DNA from: Phytohabitans suffuscus
GTDB lineage: Bacteria > Actinomycetota > Actinomycetes > Mycobacteriales > Micromonosporaceae
DNA: 64,000 nucleotides
Reading direction: 5' to 3'
Assembly (NCBI RefSeq): GCF_011764565.1
Contig: NZ_AP022871.1
Location: 5,332,320-5,396,319 of the forward strand
Part shown: positions 27,802 through 40,029 of the stretch, piece after piece
Numbering within the stretch: position 1 is the first letter of the stretch
Layout: each line of letters starts with the position of its first letter
The notes under the pieces: generated by a model
Told to the model about the DNA's origin: nothing
What the model saw: the letters and a program-made list of their open reading frames with translations, nothing else
Databases searched by the model: none
Translations under genes and position numbers: made by a program

Positions 27802-28565
27802 CCCCCGACCGGCCGGCGGGCCGCTGGCCGCGCCGCCGCCGCGAGCAGGTGCCGCCGGAGCGGACGCCGGCCGCCCTCGATCCCAACCACCACGCCGACG
27901 TGTCCGGCGGCTGGCTCCGCGCGGCCGTGTTCGGGGCGATGGACGGGCTGGTCACCAACATCGCGCTGATCGCCGGCGTCGGCGGTGGCGGGGTCCCGCC
28001 GCGCAGCATCGTGCTCACCGGCGTGGCCGGCCTGGTCGCCGGCGCGATCTCGATGGGCCTCGGCGAGTACACCAGCGTGCGCACCCAGAACGAGCAGGTG
28101 GCCGCCGAGGTGGCCAAGGAGCGGCGGGAGCTGGAGCGGTTTCCCGACGCCGAGGCGCACGAGCTGGTGCAGACCTGGACCTCCCGGGGCATGCCGCGCG
28201 AGGTGGCCGAGGAGGTCGCCGCGGTCCTCAAGCGCGACCCGGACGAGGCGCTGCGCTTCCACGCCCGCGAGGAGTTGGGCGTCGACCCGGACGAGCGGCC
28301 CAGCCCGTGGGTCGCGGCCTGGTCCTCGTTCGTGTGCTTCTCGGTGGGTGCGGTCGTGCCGTTGCTGCCCTACCTGCTCGGCTTCGAGGAGCTGTGGCTG
28401 GCGCTCGGGGTCGGCGGTGTGGGGCTCTTCGCCGCGGGCGCGCTCGTCGCCCGGTTCACCAGGCGCTCGTGGTGGGGCAGCGGGCTGCGGCAGCTGCTGC
28501 TCGGCGCCGCGGCGGCCGGCGCCACGTACGTGATCGGCAGCCTGATCGGCGTCAGCGCCGGGTAG
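27798..28565 (+). CDS. VIT1/CCC1-family membrane transporter
   Basis: Putative iron/manganese transporter of 255 residues, coupled to map by GTGA at 27798. FGAMDGLVTNIALIAGV is the family signature in the first membrane segment, followed by LVAGAISMGLGEYTSVRTQNEQ and a cytoplasmic domain (EVAKERRELERFPDAEAHEL ... REELGVDPDERPSPW), which in VIT1 binds metal. Two or three C-terminal membrane segments follow (FVCFSVGAVVPLLPYLLG, LALGVGGVGLFAAGALVA). Membership is clear. Direction and metal are unknown. Confidence 0.87.
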   Translation: MTPDRPAGRWPRRRREQVPPERTPAALDPNHHADVSGGWLRAAVFGAMDGLVTNIALIAGVGGGGVPPRSIVLTGVAGLVAGAISMGLGEYTSVRTQNEQVAAEVAKERRELERFPDAEAHELVQTWTSRGMPREVAEEVAAVLKRDPDEALRFHAREELGVDPDERPSPWVAAWSSFVCFSVGAVVPLLPYLLGFEELWLALGVGGVGLFAAGALVARFTRRSWWGSGLRQLLLGAAAAGATYVIGSLIGVSAG

Positions 28566-28600
28566 CCACCCCGCATCCGTGGCCGGCGCGTGGCGACCGG

Positions 28601-29314
28601 TCACGCGTCGAAGATCTGGCCCACCGTCGCGTCGACCGGGCGACCCCGGTTGGCCAGCTCCTTGGCCTGCTCGCGCAGGGTCAGGCCGAGCTCGGTCATG
28701 TCGACGCCGGCGAGGCCGGTGCGCTTGACCGCGTCCGCGCTGTTGCGGAAGTACGTACGGCTCAGCAGCCCGACGACCATCGCCGCGTTGAGCCGCGCCT
28801 CGCCGATCATCAGCATCGCGGCGTCCGTCTCGTACCACTGGGTGAGCCGGACCGCCCGCGCGTGCGCCGAGGAGGCCCGGCACCACGCCTCCCGCGCCAG
28901 CGTCGTGAACTCCAGCGACTTCGCGTCGGCCAGCCGGCCGATGTGGGTGTCGCGGAGCCCCTCGAACCACCGCTTCGGGTCGTAGATCGGTCGCGTCGTC
29001 ACGTACCGGTCGGCGGCCACCGGCCACGACGTGGAGAGGGTGCGGGCGTGCTGCAGGTACTCGTCGGCGGCCACCACCCCGACGTCGACCAGGATCCCGT
29101 CGACCCGCCGGGTGACCGGCCGCGGCCCGGCGCCCGACTTGTAGGTGACCACGACGAGGTCGACGTCACTGGTGTCGGTGTCGTCGCCGTGGGCCAACGA
29201 ACCGTGCACTCCGATCGCCAGCACGCCCGCCGGATATCGCCGCCGGGCCGCGTCGGCCACCTGCTCGGCCACGACCCAGCGGGGATTGGCGAGGTACGGG
29301 TTTGGCTCCGCCAC
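28601..29314 (-). CDS. Nucleotidyltransferase-domain protein
   Basis: Cytoplasmic protein of 237 residues with an N-terminal pol-beta-type nucleotidyltransferase motif, GVHGSLAHGDDTDTSDVDLVVV (GS-x10-DVD, two metal-binding Asp), followed by a helical domain (TTLAREAWCRASSAHARAVRLTQWYETDAAMLMIGEARL). GTG 29314 is preceded by GGAG at a fair distance. It resembles aminoglycoside/kanamycin nucleotidyltransferase-like proteins, but no substrate can be assigned. It is a single gene convergent with the VIT1-family gene. Confidence 0.75.
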   Translation of the reverse strand: MAEPNPYLANPRWVVAEQVADAARRRYPAGVLAIGVHGSLAHGDDTDTSDVDLVVVTYKSGAGPRPVTRRVDGILVDVGVVAADEYLQHARTLSTSWPVAADRYVTTRPIYDPKRWFEGLRDTHIGRLADAKSLEFTTLAREAWCRASSAHARAVRLTQWYETDAAMLMIGEARLNAAMVVGLLSRTYFRNSADAVKRTGLAGVDMTELGLTLREQAKELANRGRPVDATVGQIFDA

Positions 29315-29408
29315 GGCGATGATTCTCCGGCACACCGTGTTGGATCGGTAGCTCTAAGTTCTCAGCGGGTCGGTCCAGCCCATCGCGTCATGCCGACGAT
29401 CGTGGCGC

Positions 29409-29434
29409 CCGGCGGGCCCTCGCGGGCCCGCCGG
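29409..29434 (-). terminator. Hairpin terminator after the FtsX-type gene
   Basis: CCGGCGGGCCC and GGGCCCGCCGG form a perfect 11-bp stem with a TCGC loop, 35 bp beyond the stop of the leftward ABC operon. No T-run, as usual in such GC-rich genomes. Confidence 0.65.
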
Positions 29435-29469
29435 ACGCATCAGTGGCACGACTTCGGGATCTTTCCGGG

Positions 29470-32198
29470 TCAGGTGGCGCGGCGGGCCTCGATCGGCAGC
29501 CGGGAGCGGGTGAGCAGACCCGCGCCGAGCATCGCCACGACCGGCACGACGGCGACGATCGCGAGGCTGCCCCAGGGCACCCCCACCGGGTACGGCGGCT
29601 CGACCGGCCACCGGCCCGCGCTGGCCTGGTTGTAGGCGTAGAGCACGGCGGCGGAGACCCCGAGGCCGGCGGCCACCCCGAGCACCGTGCCGAGCCCGGC
29701 GATCACCCCCGACTGGCTCAGCGACAGCCGCCGCCGTACCCCCGGACTGGCCCCCACCGCGGCGAGCGTGGCCAGGTCGGCGCGGCCGTCGGCGGCGGCC
29801 AGGCCGGTGGCGATGCCCGCCGCGCCGAGCGTGATCAGGCCGGCCGCGGCGGCGAGGATGAGCAGCATCGGGTCGGAGTCGCGGTTCGGGCCGCGCTCCA
29901 CCGACACGTACAGGGCCTCGTCGAGGTCGTGCAGCCCGGCGGTCAGCCGGTCGACCTCGGCCGTGGTGGGCATCCGGCTGTTCGCCAGCACGAGGCCGGA
30001 GGGGCGCTCGTCCAGCCCGGCCGCCGCGGCCGCGCCGCTGGAGAGGATCGCGCCGCCGAACGGCGGGAGTCCGGTGCCGACCGCGTACGCGGGTACCCGG
30101 ACGGTCGGGATCTTCTCGCGGTCGTCCAGCGTGACCGTCCCGTCCTGCGTGCGCGCGTCGTAGATCTCCAGGGTGACCTTGCCGTCCGTGACCAGCCGCG
30201 GGTCGCCGACCACGACGCCGCCGGCCGCCAGCGCCGCGCTCGCCCGTGCCAGGTCGTCGCCGGTGGCCCCGGTCAGCCCGGCCAGGGCGTCCGGCGTGGC
30301 GACGGCCATGCCGTACCCGAAGCTCGACCAGCCGTACGGCCGCACGCACCGCGCGTCCTGCCGGGCCTTGCGCTGGTCGGCGGCGCTGACCGGCCCCGCC
30401 TCGTCCGACCACGGGCACTCCCGCTCCGCCGGCAGGCGCGGGCTGAGTCCACAGTAGACGTTGTTCGGGGTGCCGGTGGGGCAGGCGATCTCGCCGATGG
30501 GTACGGCGGAGGCGGTCGGGAACGTGTCGCGGGCGAGCGCCGCCACCGGCCCCAGGTCCGGCGGCTGCTCCCGCGGGTCCGCTCCGCGGCGGCCGTACTG
30601 GAACTGGACGATCGCGTTTCCGGAGGGGAGGCCGGCCTGGTATCCGGCGTCGTTGCGCTCCTGGTCGGCGGTGATCACGACGCCGAGCGCGACGCTGCCC
30701 GCGACGGCCGCCATCACCGCCGCGATCGCCGGTGCCGACGCGGCCCGGTTGCGGGCCGTGTCGCGCAGCGCGATCCGGGGCGCGAGCGGCAGCACGCGGC
30801 CGAGCCGGGCGATCAGCCCGACCAGGGCGGAGGTGCAGAGCACCAGCCCGAGCTCGCCGAGGATCAGGCCGGTCAGCACCACGTTGATGTCGGTGCGGCG
30901 GGCGCCGAAGAACGTCACGGCGGCGCCGAGCACCGCGAGCGCCACGCCGGCGACCAGCCAGCGCTTGCGCGCGCGCACGCTGCCGCGGCGGCCGGTCAGG
31001 GCGGCGACCACGTCGCCGCGGGCCGCGGTGAACGCCGGTACGAGCGCGGCGAGCAGCCCCGTCCCCACCGCCAGCGCGGCGATGCCGGCGAGCGCGAGCG
31101 GAAACACGCGGTAGCCGCCGGCCCGCTGGTTGACCAGGTGGAACTCCACCAGCGGGCGGGCGAGGAACGCGACCGCGACGCCGATCACCAGGCCGGCGGC
31201 CGCGCCGAGCGTGCCCAGCACGACGCCGTCGGCGAGCACGATGCGGCGCAGGTGTGCCGGGGTACCCCCGTTGGCGGCGATGAGGCCGAGGTCGCGCCGC
31301 CGGCGGCGGGCGCCCACCGCGAACGCCGGGCCGGCCAGCAGCACGATCTCCAGGATCGCGAGGCCGGCGACCAGGCCGCCGATGCCGATCGCCTCGGCGT
31401 CCACCCGGACGAGCGAAACATGTCCGGAGTCTGCGACGCGGGCGGCGGGTGCAGGAGCACGTCGCGGGAGAAGACGACCATGCCGCGCTGGTTGAGCTGC
31501 TTGACCTGGTCCCAGGTCACCGGGGCCGGCGCGTCCCACAGCCAGCCCTGGCTGTCCGAGGTGTTGGGGCCGGTGGGCATGGCGCCCGGGAGGAAGACGA
31601 CGGTCTCGAAGAGCGAGTCCGGAAACTCGACCAGCCCGGTGACCGTCCACGACCTGGTGCGGTCCGGGTCGCGGATCGTGTCGCCGATGCCGGCGCCGAG
31701 CCGTTCGGCCGCCTTCGGGCTGATCGCGACCTCGCCGCTCGTGGCCGGCGCGCGGCCGTCGAGGAGCGTGGCGAGGCCGGCGGTGAGCGGGTCGCGGACG
31801 TCGAGGCCGCGGGTGCCGACGGTGCCGATCCCGCTGGCGGTGCGGAAGTCGCTGTAGCCCTCCAGGGTCGGGATGATCCGGCTGCCGGCGGGCAGGGCGG
31901 CCAGCACCTCCGCCTCGGTGCGGGGCCGGGCGGCCGGAGGGCCCTCGGTGGCCCAGCCGTTGCCGCGCGGGTCCTGCGTGACGCGGCCGTCGTACTCCCA
32001 CAGGAGCCGGGCGTCGGCGGCGCCCATCTCGCGGTCGGCCCGCTCGGCCGGCCGGAGCCGGAACATGTCGTACGACGCGGCGGCGAAGGCCAGCGCCAGC
32101 ACCGGCAGCGCGATCATCGCGACCACGAGCGCCGAGCGGCCCTTGGCCCGGCGCGCCTCACGCCGCGCGATGCGCAGCGCCGTGAGCCAGGACGTCAC
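29470..32198 (-). CDS. FtsX/MacB-type ABC exporter permease (one-base break)
   Basis: Large permease of an ABC exporter, 909 residues after repair. The N-terminal segment (RSALVVAMIALPVLALAFAA) is followed by a big extracytoplasmic domain. A core of three membrane segments comes next (IGGLVAGLAILEIVLLAGPAFAVGARRRRRDLGLIAANG is the FtsX signature region), then a middle segment, a second extracytoplasmic domain and a second FtsX core (LILAAAAGLITLGAAGIATGL ... LATLAAVGASPGVRRRLSLSQ). The frame breaks at 31440-31442 in a G/C run; one added base joins the halves as LLHPPPRVADSGHVSLV. With the ATPase and PadR genes upstream it forms a regulated export module. Its substrate (lipid, peptide or drug) is unknown. 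Confidence 0.86.
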
Positions 32199-32247
32199 GG
32201 GGCCCCCAGGTAAACGTGGAGCGAAGCGGAGAATTTCGTGGGTTGGA

Positions 32248-32961
32248 TCATGGGACCGGCTCCAGCAGCTCCTCGGCCTGGGCGAGCGGGCCGGAGGTGT
32301 CGACGACGACGCCGTCGCGGAGGAAGACCACGCGGTCGGCCCAGCCGGCGTGGCGCGCCTCGTGCGTCACGAGTACGCCGGCCGCCCCCGCGTCGACCCG
32401 CGCCCGGAGCAGCCGCAGCACCGCCTCGCCGGTCTGCGAGTCGAGCGCGCCGGTCGGCTCGTCGGCAAGTACGAGGCGGCGGTCGCCGACCAGGGCCCGG
32501 GCGATCGCCACCCGCTGCTGCTGGCCGCCGGACATGTCGTCGGGGAAGCGGGGGCCGAGGTCGGCCAGGTCCACCTCCTCCAGCGCGGCCACGGCGAGCC
32601 GGCGGGCCTTGCGCACGCTCATGCCGTCCAGCTCCAGCGGCAGCGCCACGTTCTCGGCCGCGGTCAGGCTGGCCAGCAGGTTGAGGTCCTGGAAGACGTA
32701 GCCGACCGAGCGCCGGCGCAGGGCGGCGAGCTGCCGCTTGGAGAGGTCGCCGAGCAGCTTGCCCTCGACGTACACGCCGCCCTCGGTGGGCCGGTCCAGG
32801 CCGCCGGCGAGGTTGAGCAGCGTGGACTTGCCTGAGCCGGAGGGGCCCATGACGGCCGTCAGCTCGCCGGGGCGTACGCCCAGCGTGACGCCGCGCAGCG
32901 CGTGCACGGCCGCCGCGCCGCTGCCGTGGGTGCGGTGCACGCCGCGCAGTTCGAGGATCAT
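32248..32961 (-). CDS. ABC exporter ATP-binding protein (MacB/LolD type)
   Basis: ATPase partner of the FtsX-type permease, 237 residues. Walker A is GPSGSGKST (39-47), the Q-loop is YVFQDLNLLASLT, the signature is MSGGQQQR and Walker B is LVLADEPTGALDS. The H-loop is VTHEARHAG. TGALDSQTGE is typical of the MacB/LolD group that works with FtsX permeases. The stop and start overlap the PadR gene by 4 bp, and the permease starts 49 bp downstream. Confidence 0.9.
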   Translation of the reverse strand: MILELRGVHRTHGSGAAAVHALRGVTLGVRPGELTAVMGPSGSGKSTLLNLAGGLDRPTEGGVYVEGKLLGDLSKRQLAALRRRSVGYVFQDLNLLASLTAAENVALPLELDGMSVRKARRLAVAALEEVDLADLGPRFPDDMSGGQQQRVAIARALVGDRRLVLADEPTGALDSQTGEAVLRLLRARVDAGAAGVLVTHEARHAGWADRVVFLRDGVVVDTSGPLAQAEELLEPVP

Positions 32962-33538
32962 GACGAGGACACCTCGCTGTTCTCAGGATCCGGCGCCGTC
33001 GCCGGGATCGCCTTGGGCGACGGGGGTGGGTAGCGCATGAGGCTCGCCTCGCAGTGGTCCAGCCAGCGGATCTCCGCCTCCGCCTGGAAGATCATCGCGT
33101 CGAGCACGAGCCGCCACGGCAGGTCGGCGGCCTCGGTCTCGCGGCTCTTGAGGCGGGTGTACTCCTGCAGCGCCCGCATCGTGGCGGTCCGCTGGGTCTG
33201 CACCACCGTCCGTACGTCGACGCCGGGAGTGGTGAGCGCCAGCGCGAGCTTGATCGCCAGCTCGTCGCGGGGCCGGTCGGTACGGCTGATCGGGGTGGCG
33301 AACCACTGTGCCAGCTCGCTCCGGCCCGGATCAGTGATCTCGTACGGCCGCTGCCCCCGTCGTTCTCCGGCAGCGGGCGGACGAGGCCGTCCCGTTCGAG
33401 GCGGGACAGGGTCGTGTAGACCTGCCCGATGTTCAGGGGCCACGTCGTGCCGGTCGACTCTTCGAAGGCGGCGCGGAGCTGGTAGCCGTACATGGGGCCG
33501 CGTTCGAGCAGCGCCAGGAGACCGTGACGGATGGACAT
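32958..33538 (-). CDS. PadR-family transcriptional regulator (one-base break)
   Basis: Winged-helix repressor of 193 residues after repair. The N-terminal domain is typical PadR: MSIRHGLLALLERGPMYGYQLRAAFEE, IGQVYTTLSRLERDGLV, then GQRPYEITDPGRSELAQWF. The C-terminal helices (RDELAIKLALALTTPGVDV...) form the dimer domain. The break is in the C-run at 33354-33358; one added base restores continuity. The first gene of the exporter operon; a perfect 20-bp palindrome lies four bases upstream of its ATG, so it very probably represses its own operon until a ligand arrives. Confidence 0.87.
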
Positions 33539-33542
33539 GGCT

Positions 33543-33562
33543 ACCGAGTATGCATACTCGGT
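33543..33562. promoter_or_regulatory. PadR operator, perfect 20-bp palindrome
   Basis: ACCGAGTATGCATACTCGGT is fully self-complementary and lies directly before the padR start at 33538. Its position overlapping the expected translation/transcription start suits autorepression. The TATGCATA centre is AT-rich in a GC-rich setting. Confidence 0.8.
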
Positions 33563-33620
33563 ATGGCCGGGGCAAGAGTCGAGGCGTCAGGATGGCCGGG
33601 GCAAGAGTCGAGGCGTCAGG
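33563..33620. repeat. 29-bp tandem duplication
   Basis: Two identical 29-bp units starting ATGGCCGGGGCAAGAGTCG, at 33563-33591 and 33592-33620. The second copy includes the stop codon of the ferritin-like gene. The first copy separates that stop from the PadR operator. Confidence 0.8.
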
Positions 33621-34041
33621 CGACCCGACCGGGGAAGGGTACGGTCGCCGGGCTGACCCCGGCGCGGCGGCGCCAGCGGGTGGCCCGGACCGCGCAGTCG
33701 GTGAGCGCCGCGAGCGCGGTGGCCCGGTCGGCCTCCGTGGTCTCCGGCAGCGCGGCCCGCCACACGGCGGCGGTGCGCTCCTCGACCTCGGTGGCCAGCT
33801 TGAGCGCGGCGGCCCGGTCGGTGACCGGGTACGGCAGCGTGTAGGACGGTGCCGCGGGCGGCGGGGTGGCGCCGAGCTCGGTCAGGCGCAGCACGAGCGC
33901 GTCGCGCCGGGCGCGGTGGCCGGCCTCCGCCTGCCGGGCGTCGCCGGCCGAGGCGGTGTCGAGGCGGACCCCGATCGGCCCGTACGCGAAGATCGCGGCG
34001 TGCTCGGCGTCGAGCGCGGCGGCCAGCACCTCAGGGCTCAT
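33616..34041 (-). CDS. Ferritin-like DUF4439 protein
   Basis: Four-helix protein of 141 residues, cytoplasmic, starting at ATG 34041. The helices show the pattern ALDAEHAAIFAYGPIGVRL, ARQAEAGHRARRDALVLRL and LATEVEERTAAVWRAAL, with acidic and His residues placed as in ferritin-like folds (E/H in helices 1 and 2). DUF4439 proteins are common in actinobacteria; function is unknown. It follows the lipoprotein gene by 46 bp and the two may form a unit. The last codons lie in a 29-bp tandem duplication. Confidence 0.7.
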   Translation of the reverse strand: MSPEVLAAALDAEHAAIFAYGPIGVRLDTASAGDARQAEAGHRARRDALVLRLTELGATPPPAAPSYTLPYPVTDRAAALKLATEVEERTAAVWRAALPETTEADRATALAALTDCAVRATRWRRRAGVSPATVPFPGRVA

Positions 34042-34087
34042 CGGGCACTCCCAGGTGGGAAGGATCGCGGGCCCGGTCGCGTTGAGG

Positions 34088-34617
34088 TCACCGGACCACC
34101 TCCAGGTGTGTCGCGCGGGCCGCGGCGATCGAGCCGAGCAGCGCGGCACGCTCGGCCGGCGCGGCCTGGCAGGCCTGCGTGGCGGACTTCAGACCCTTTT
34201 GCTCAGCGCCGCGCAGCGCGGCGAGCGTGCCCTTCGCGTCGCCGCCCGGCGGGGACGGGCTGGCGGAGGGGTCGGGGGAGGCGGACCCGCTGGGCTCCGG
34301 CGTCCTGACCAGCTTGGTCAGGGCCGTCGCGTGCTCGCGGTGCGCCGCCGCCACCGGGGCCAGCCGGTCGGCGAGCACCGGAAACGCGGTGATCGCGGCC
34401 TCGTGCTGCCCGGCCAGGGAGAGCGCCTCGGCGAGCAGTGGGGCGAGCGGGTCCGGCGCCGGGGCTGCGCCCTCTCCTGTTCGTCGCCGAAGAGGCCGCA
34501 CCCGCTGATCGGGTACAGCGCGGCGGCCCCCACCGCCGCGGCCAGCACTCCACGGCGGGACGGCTGTCGAACCTGTGGCCTGCTCCGCACGGCCAAAGTC
34601 TGCCGTACGCCCGCCAT
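34088..34617 (-). CDS. Twin-arginine-type lipoprotein of unknown function (one-base break)
   Basis: The N-terminus has SRRGVLAAAVGAAALYPISGCG, i.e. twin Arg, a hydrophobic segment and an ISGC lipobox, so a lipid-anchored exported protein is expected. The rest (EGAAPAPDPLAPLLAEALSLAGQHEAAI ... HREHATALTKLVRTPEP ... KSATQACQAAPAERAALLGSIAA) is helical with a Ser/Pro-rich loop. The frame breaks near 34470-34478; one added base gives 176 residues. Helix spacing resembles a DUF4439/ferritin-like bundle like its neighbour, but I cannot confirm that. Confidence 0.65.
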
Positions 34618-34743
34618 CGGCGGGTCACCCCACTCCCGGAAACCCCGGGCGAGGTGACCGGGCCTCAGCCTCGGAGCGGCCCCGGGGGTGGAAGGTCGGT
34701 GCGGCGGCCGTCCCCGAAGTGCTCCGGCGCGTTACGCTCTGCG

Positions 34744-34771
34744 CAGCCACCGGGCGCCCTTTGGTCCGGTG
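34744..34771 (+). other. Hairpin in the leader of the rimP operon
   Basis: GCCACCGG and CCGGTGGC pair (8 bp, 12-nt loop) about 77 bp before rimP. GAGGAGG and ATG-GCC-GCC-TAA follow at once, but with only one base between them. Possibly a leader structure of the rimP-nusA-infB operon. Confidence 0.35.
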
Positions 34772-34848
34772 GCGAGGAGGCATGGCCGCCTAACCAGGCC
34801 GAAAAGACGGCGGGTGGGTGGCCCGAGTGACGGAGAGAGGTGCGCCTG

Positions 34849-35450
34849 ATGACTCAGCGTGGTCGCACCACTCCGCCGCGAAGCTCCGGTGGCCACCGCC
34901 GCCCGCCGGCGGGCGACCGGATCCCCCAGCCACGGGTGTCCAAGGACCGGGTGGTGGCCGTCGTGCGGCCGGTGGTGGCCGGCGCCGGATACGACCTGGA
35001 GGACCTCGCGGTCTCCCGGGCCGGGCGGCGGCACGTGGTGCGGGTGACGATCGACGGCGACCGGGGGTCAGCCTCGACGACATCGCCGACGTCTCCCGGG
35101 CGATCTCGGCGGCGCTCGACGCGGCCGAGGCCGCCGAGGGCGACCTGCTGCCCGGGGAGTACGAGCTGGAGGTCAGCTCGCGTGGCGTGGACCGGCCGCT
35201 GACCCTGCCCCGCCACTGGCGGCGCAACGTCGGGCGGCTGGTGAAAGTGAGCGCGGGCGGCCGGCAGGTCACCGCGCGGGTCAAGGCCGCCGGCGACGAG
35301 GGCGTGACGCTCGACGTCGACGGCACCGTCCAGGAGGTGGCCCACACCGACCTCGGGCCCGGCAGGGTGCAGCTGGAGTTCACCCATTGGGGCGAGGTCG
35401 AGGGTGCGGATGAGGACGACGAGATCGACGAGGAGGACGAGGAGAGGTGA
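34849..35450 (+). CDS. rimP: Ribosome maturation factor RimP (one-base break)
   Basis: Assembly factor for the 30S subunit, first gene of the rimP-nusA-ylxR-infB operon. From ATG 34849 (GGAGAGAGG upstream) the protein runs through VVRPVVAGAGYDLEDLAVSRAGRRHVVRVTIDGD. The frame then breaks in the G-run at 35063-35067; one added G gives RGGVSLDDIADVSRAISAALD and a 200-residue RimP with PGEYELEVSSRGVDRPLTLPRHW. The acidic tail (DEDDEIDEEDEER) and a basic N-terminal extension (GRTTPPRSSGGHRRPP) are typical in this group. As rimP is widely conserved and in the right operon, the break is probably a sequencing error. Confidence 0.9.
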
Positions 35451-36481
35451 ACATCGACCTCGCGGCGCTGCGCGCCCTCGAGCGGGAGCGGGAGATCCCG
35501 TTCGACACGATCCTCGCGGCGATCGAGACCGCGCTGCTGACCGCGTACCGCCACACCGATGGCGCCGAGGCACATGCGCGGGTGGAGATCGACCGGAAGA
35601 CCGGCGCCGCGCTCGTGTACGCGCAGGAGCTGGACCCGGACGGCACGGTCGTCCGTGAGTGGGACGACACCCCGCACGACTTCGGCCGTATCGCCGCGAT
35701 GACCGCCAAACAGGTCATCCTGCAGCGGCTGCGCGAGGCCACCGACGAGGTGCACTTCGGCGAGTACGTGGGGCGCGACGGCGACCTGGTGACCGGTGTC
35801 GTCCAGGCGCACGAGGCGCGCTCGGAAAAGGGCATCGTCACCGTCGACCTGGGCAAGCTCGAGGCGGTGCTGCCGCACTCCGAGCAGGTGCCCGGCGAGA
35901 TCTACGCGCACGGCCAGCGGATCCGCTGCGTGGTGGTGCACGTGGCCAAGGGGTTCCGCGGCCCGCAGATCACGCTCTCCCGGTCGCACCCCAACCTGGT
36001 GAAGAAGCTCTTCGCCCTGGAGGTGCCGGAGATCGCCGACGGCACGGTGGAGATCGCCGCGATCGCCCGCGAGGCGGGTCACCGCACCAAGATCGCCGTA
36101 CGCTCGGCCGCCCCCGGCGTCAACGCCAAGGGCGCCTGCATCGGCCCGATGGGCCAGCGGGTCCGGGCGGTGATGAGCGAGCTGCACGGTGAAAAGATCG
36201 ACATTATCGACTGGTCGGACGACCCGGCCCACTTCGTCGGCAACGCGCTCTCGCCCGCCAAGGCGCTGCGCGTGGAGGTCGTCGACGCGGCGACCCGCAC
36301 GGCGCGGGTAACGGTGCCGGACTTCCAGCTGTCGCTCGCGATCGGCCGGGAGGGGCAGAACGCCCGTCTCGCCGCGCGGCTCACCGGATGGCGGATCGAC
36401 ATCCGGCCCGACAACGAGCCGGCGCGTCCCGCCGGTGGCGATCATGCGACCGAGCCAGGCGGCGCGGTCGCCGAGGCGTAG
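35447..36481 (+). CDS. nusA: Transcription termination/antitermination factor NusA
   Basis: RNA polymerase-binding elongation factor of 344 residues, coupled to rimP by a GTGA overlap. Domains in order: N-terminal polymerase-binding domain (about 1-110), S1 domain (about 112-185, LVTGVVQAHEARSEKGIVTVDLGKLEAVLP), KH1 (about 190-265, HRTKIAVRSAAPGVNAKGACIGPMGQRV) and KH2 (about 270-335, FQLSLAIGREGQNARLAARLTGW). It lacks the acidic repeats of E. coli NusA, as in other actinobacteria. All motifs are intact and the frame is unbroken. Confidence 0.94.
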   Translation: MNIDLAALRALEREREIPFDTILAAIETALLTAYRHTDGAEAHARVEIDRKTGAALVYAQELDPDGTVVREWDDTPHDFGRIAAMTAKQVILQRLREATDEVHFGEYVGRDGDLVTGVVQAHEARSEKGIVTVDLGKLEAVLPHSEQVPGEIYAHGQRIRCVVVHVAKGFRGPQITLSRSHPNLVKKLFALEVPEIADGTVEIAAIAREAGHRTKIAVRSAAPGVNAKGACIGPMGQRVRAVMSELHGEKIDIIDWSDDPAHFVGNALSPAKALRVEVVDAATRTARVTVPDFQLSLAIGREGQNARLAARLTGWRIDIRPDNEPARPAGGDHATEPGGAVAEA

Positions 36482-36495
36482 GAGTAGACTCTCTG

Positions 36496-36816
36496 TTGGT
36501 ACGGCGTGCGCGGCCGGTGCGCACCTGTGTGGGTTGCCGGCAGCGAGCGGCGGCCACCGATTTGCTGCGGGTTGTCGCGGTTCCCAGTGAGGCTGGCCAC
36601 AGCCTCACGGCGGATCCGGCCCGTAGACTGCCGGGTCGGGGAGCGCACCTGCATCCTGATCCGGCTTGCTTCGCGCTGGCGGAGCGGCGTCGAGCCTTCG
36701 GGCGAGCGCTGCGCGTCACCGGTGTCCTGGACACAGGTGCGCTGGCCGAGCACATCCGTGCGGTAGCCACTACGACCGGTCACCAGACCGGTCGGGGGTC
36801 GCAAAGAGCAAGGTAG
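36496..36816 (+). CDS. ylxR: YlxR-family RNA-binding protein (DUF448)
   Basis: Small basic protein of about 106 residues between nusA and infB, the universal place for ylxR. It begins VRRARPVRTCVGCRQR and contains GRGAHLHPDPACFALAERRRAFGRALRV, the YlxR signature (RTCVGC, GRGAYLC-type loop). The start is uncertain: TTG 36496 lies 11 bases after TAGGAG. CTG 36493 and GTG 36517 are alternatives. In Bacillus and Clostridium relatives YlxR binds RNA and influences RNase P or transcription. Confidence 0.85.
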   Translation: MVRRARPVRTCVGCRQRAAATDLLRVVAVPSEAGHSLTADPARRLPGRGAHLHPDPACFALAERRRAFGRALRVTGVLDTGALAEHIRAVATTTGHQTGRGSQRAR

Positions 36817-36877
36817 GACGACCGACATGAGCACACGATGAAGTCGCTGAAATGACCAGGCTTCAAGTGCAGGAGTG

Positions 36878-36907
36878 AGGTCGCTGCGGGTGCCGCCCGC
36901 ACGACCT
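36878..36907 (+). promoter_or_regulatory. Stem-loop directly upstream of infB
   Basis: AGGTCG-C-TGCGGG pairs with CCCGCA-CGACCT (12 bp with one bulged C, loop TGCCG). It ends 16 bp before the GTG start, close to the ribosome site, so it could modulate IF-2 translation or protect a processed 5' end. Confidence 0.5.
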
Positions 36908-36923
36908 CGGAGTGAGGAGTGCA

Positions 36924-39956
<3,033 letters not shown>

Positions 39957-39971
39957 GCGCGGTCTCGCAGG

Positions 39972-40003
39972 CGCCCCGCTGGCACCCGCCAGCGGGGCGT
40001 TTC
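39972..40003 (+). terminator. Rho-independent-type terminator after infB
   Basis: CGCCCCGCTGGC and GCCAGCGGGGCG form a perfect 12-bp stem with an ACCC loop, followed by TTTC. It starts 15 bp after the infB stop and closes the rimP-infB operon. Confidence 0.85.
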
Positions 40004-40029
40004 GCATCGGCCGAGTAAGTTCTCTCGGC

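Noticed and set aside
34772..34791. Three-codon upstream frame (ATG-GCC-GCC-TAA) before rimP as a regulatory peptide
   Set aside because: The GAGGAGG site is only one base from the ATG, too close for normal initiation.
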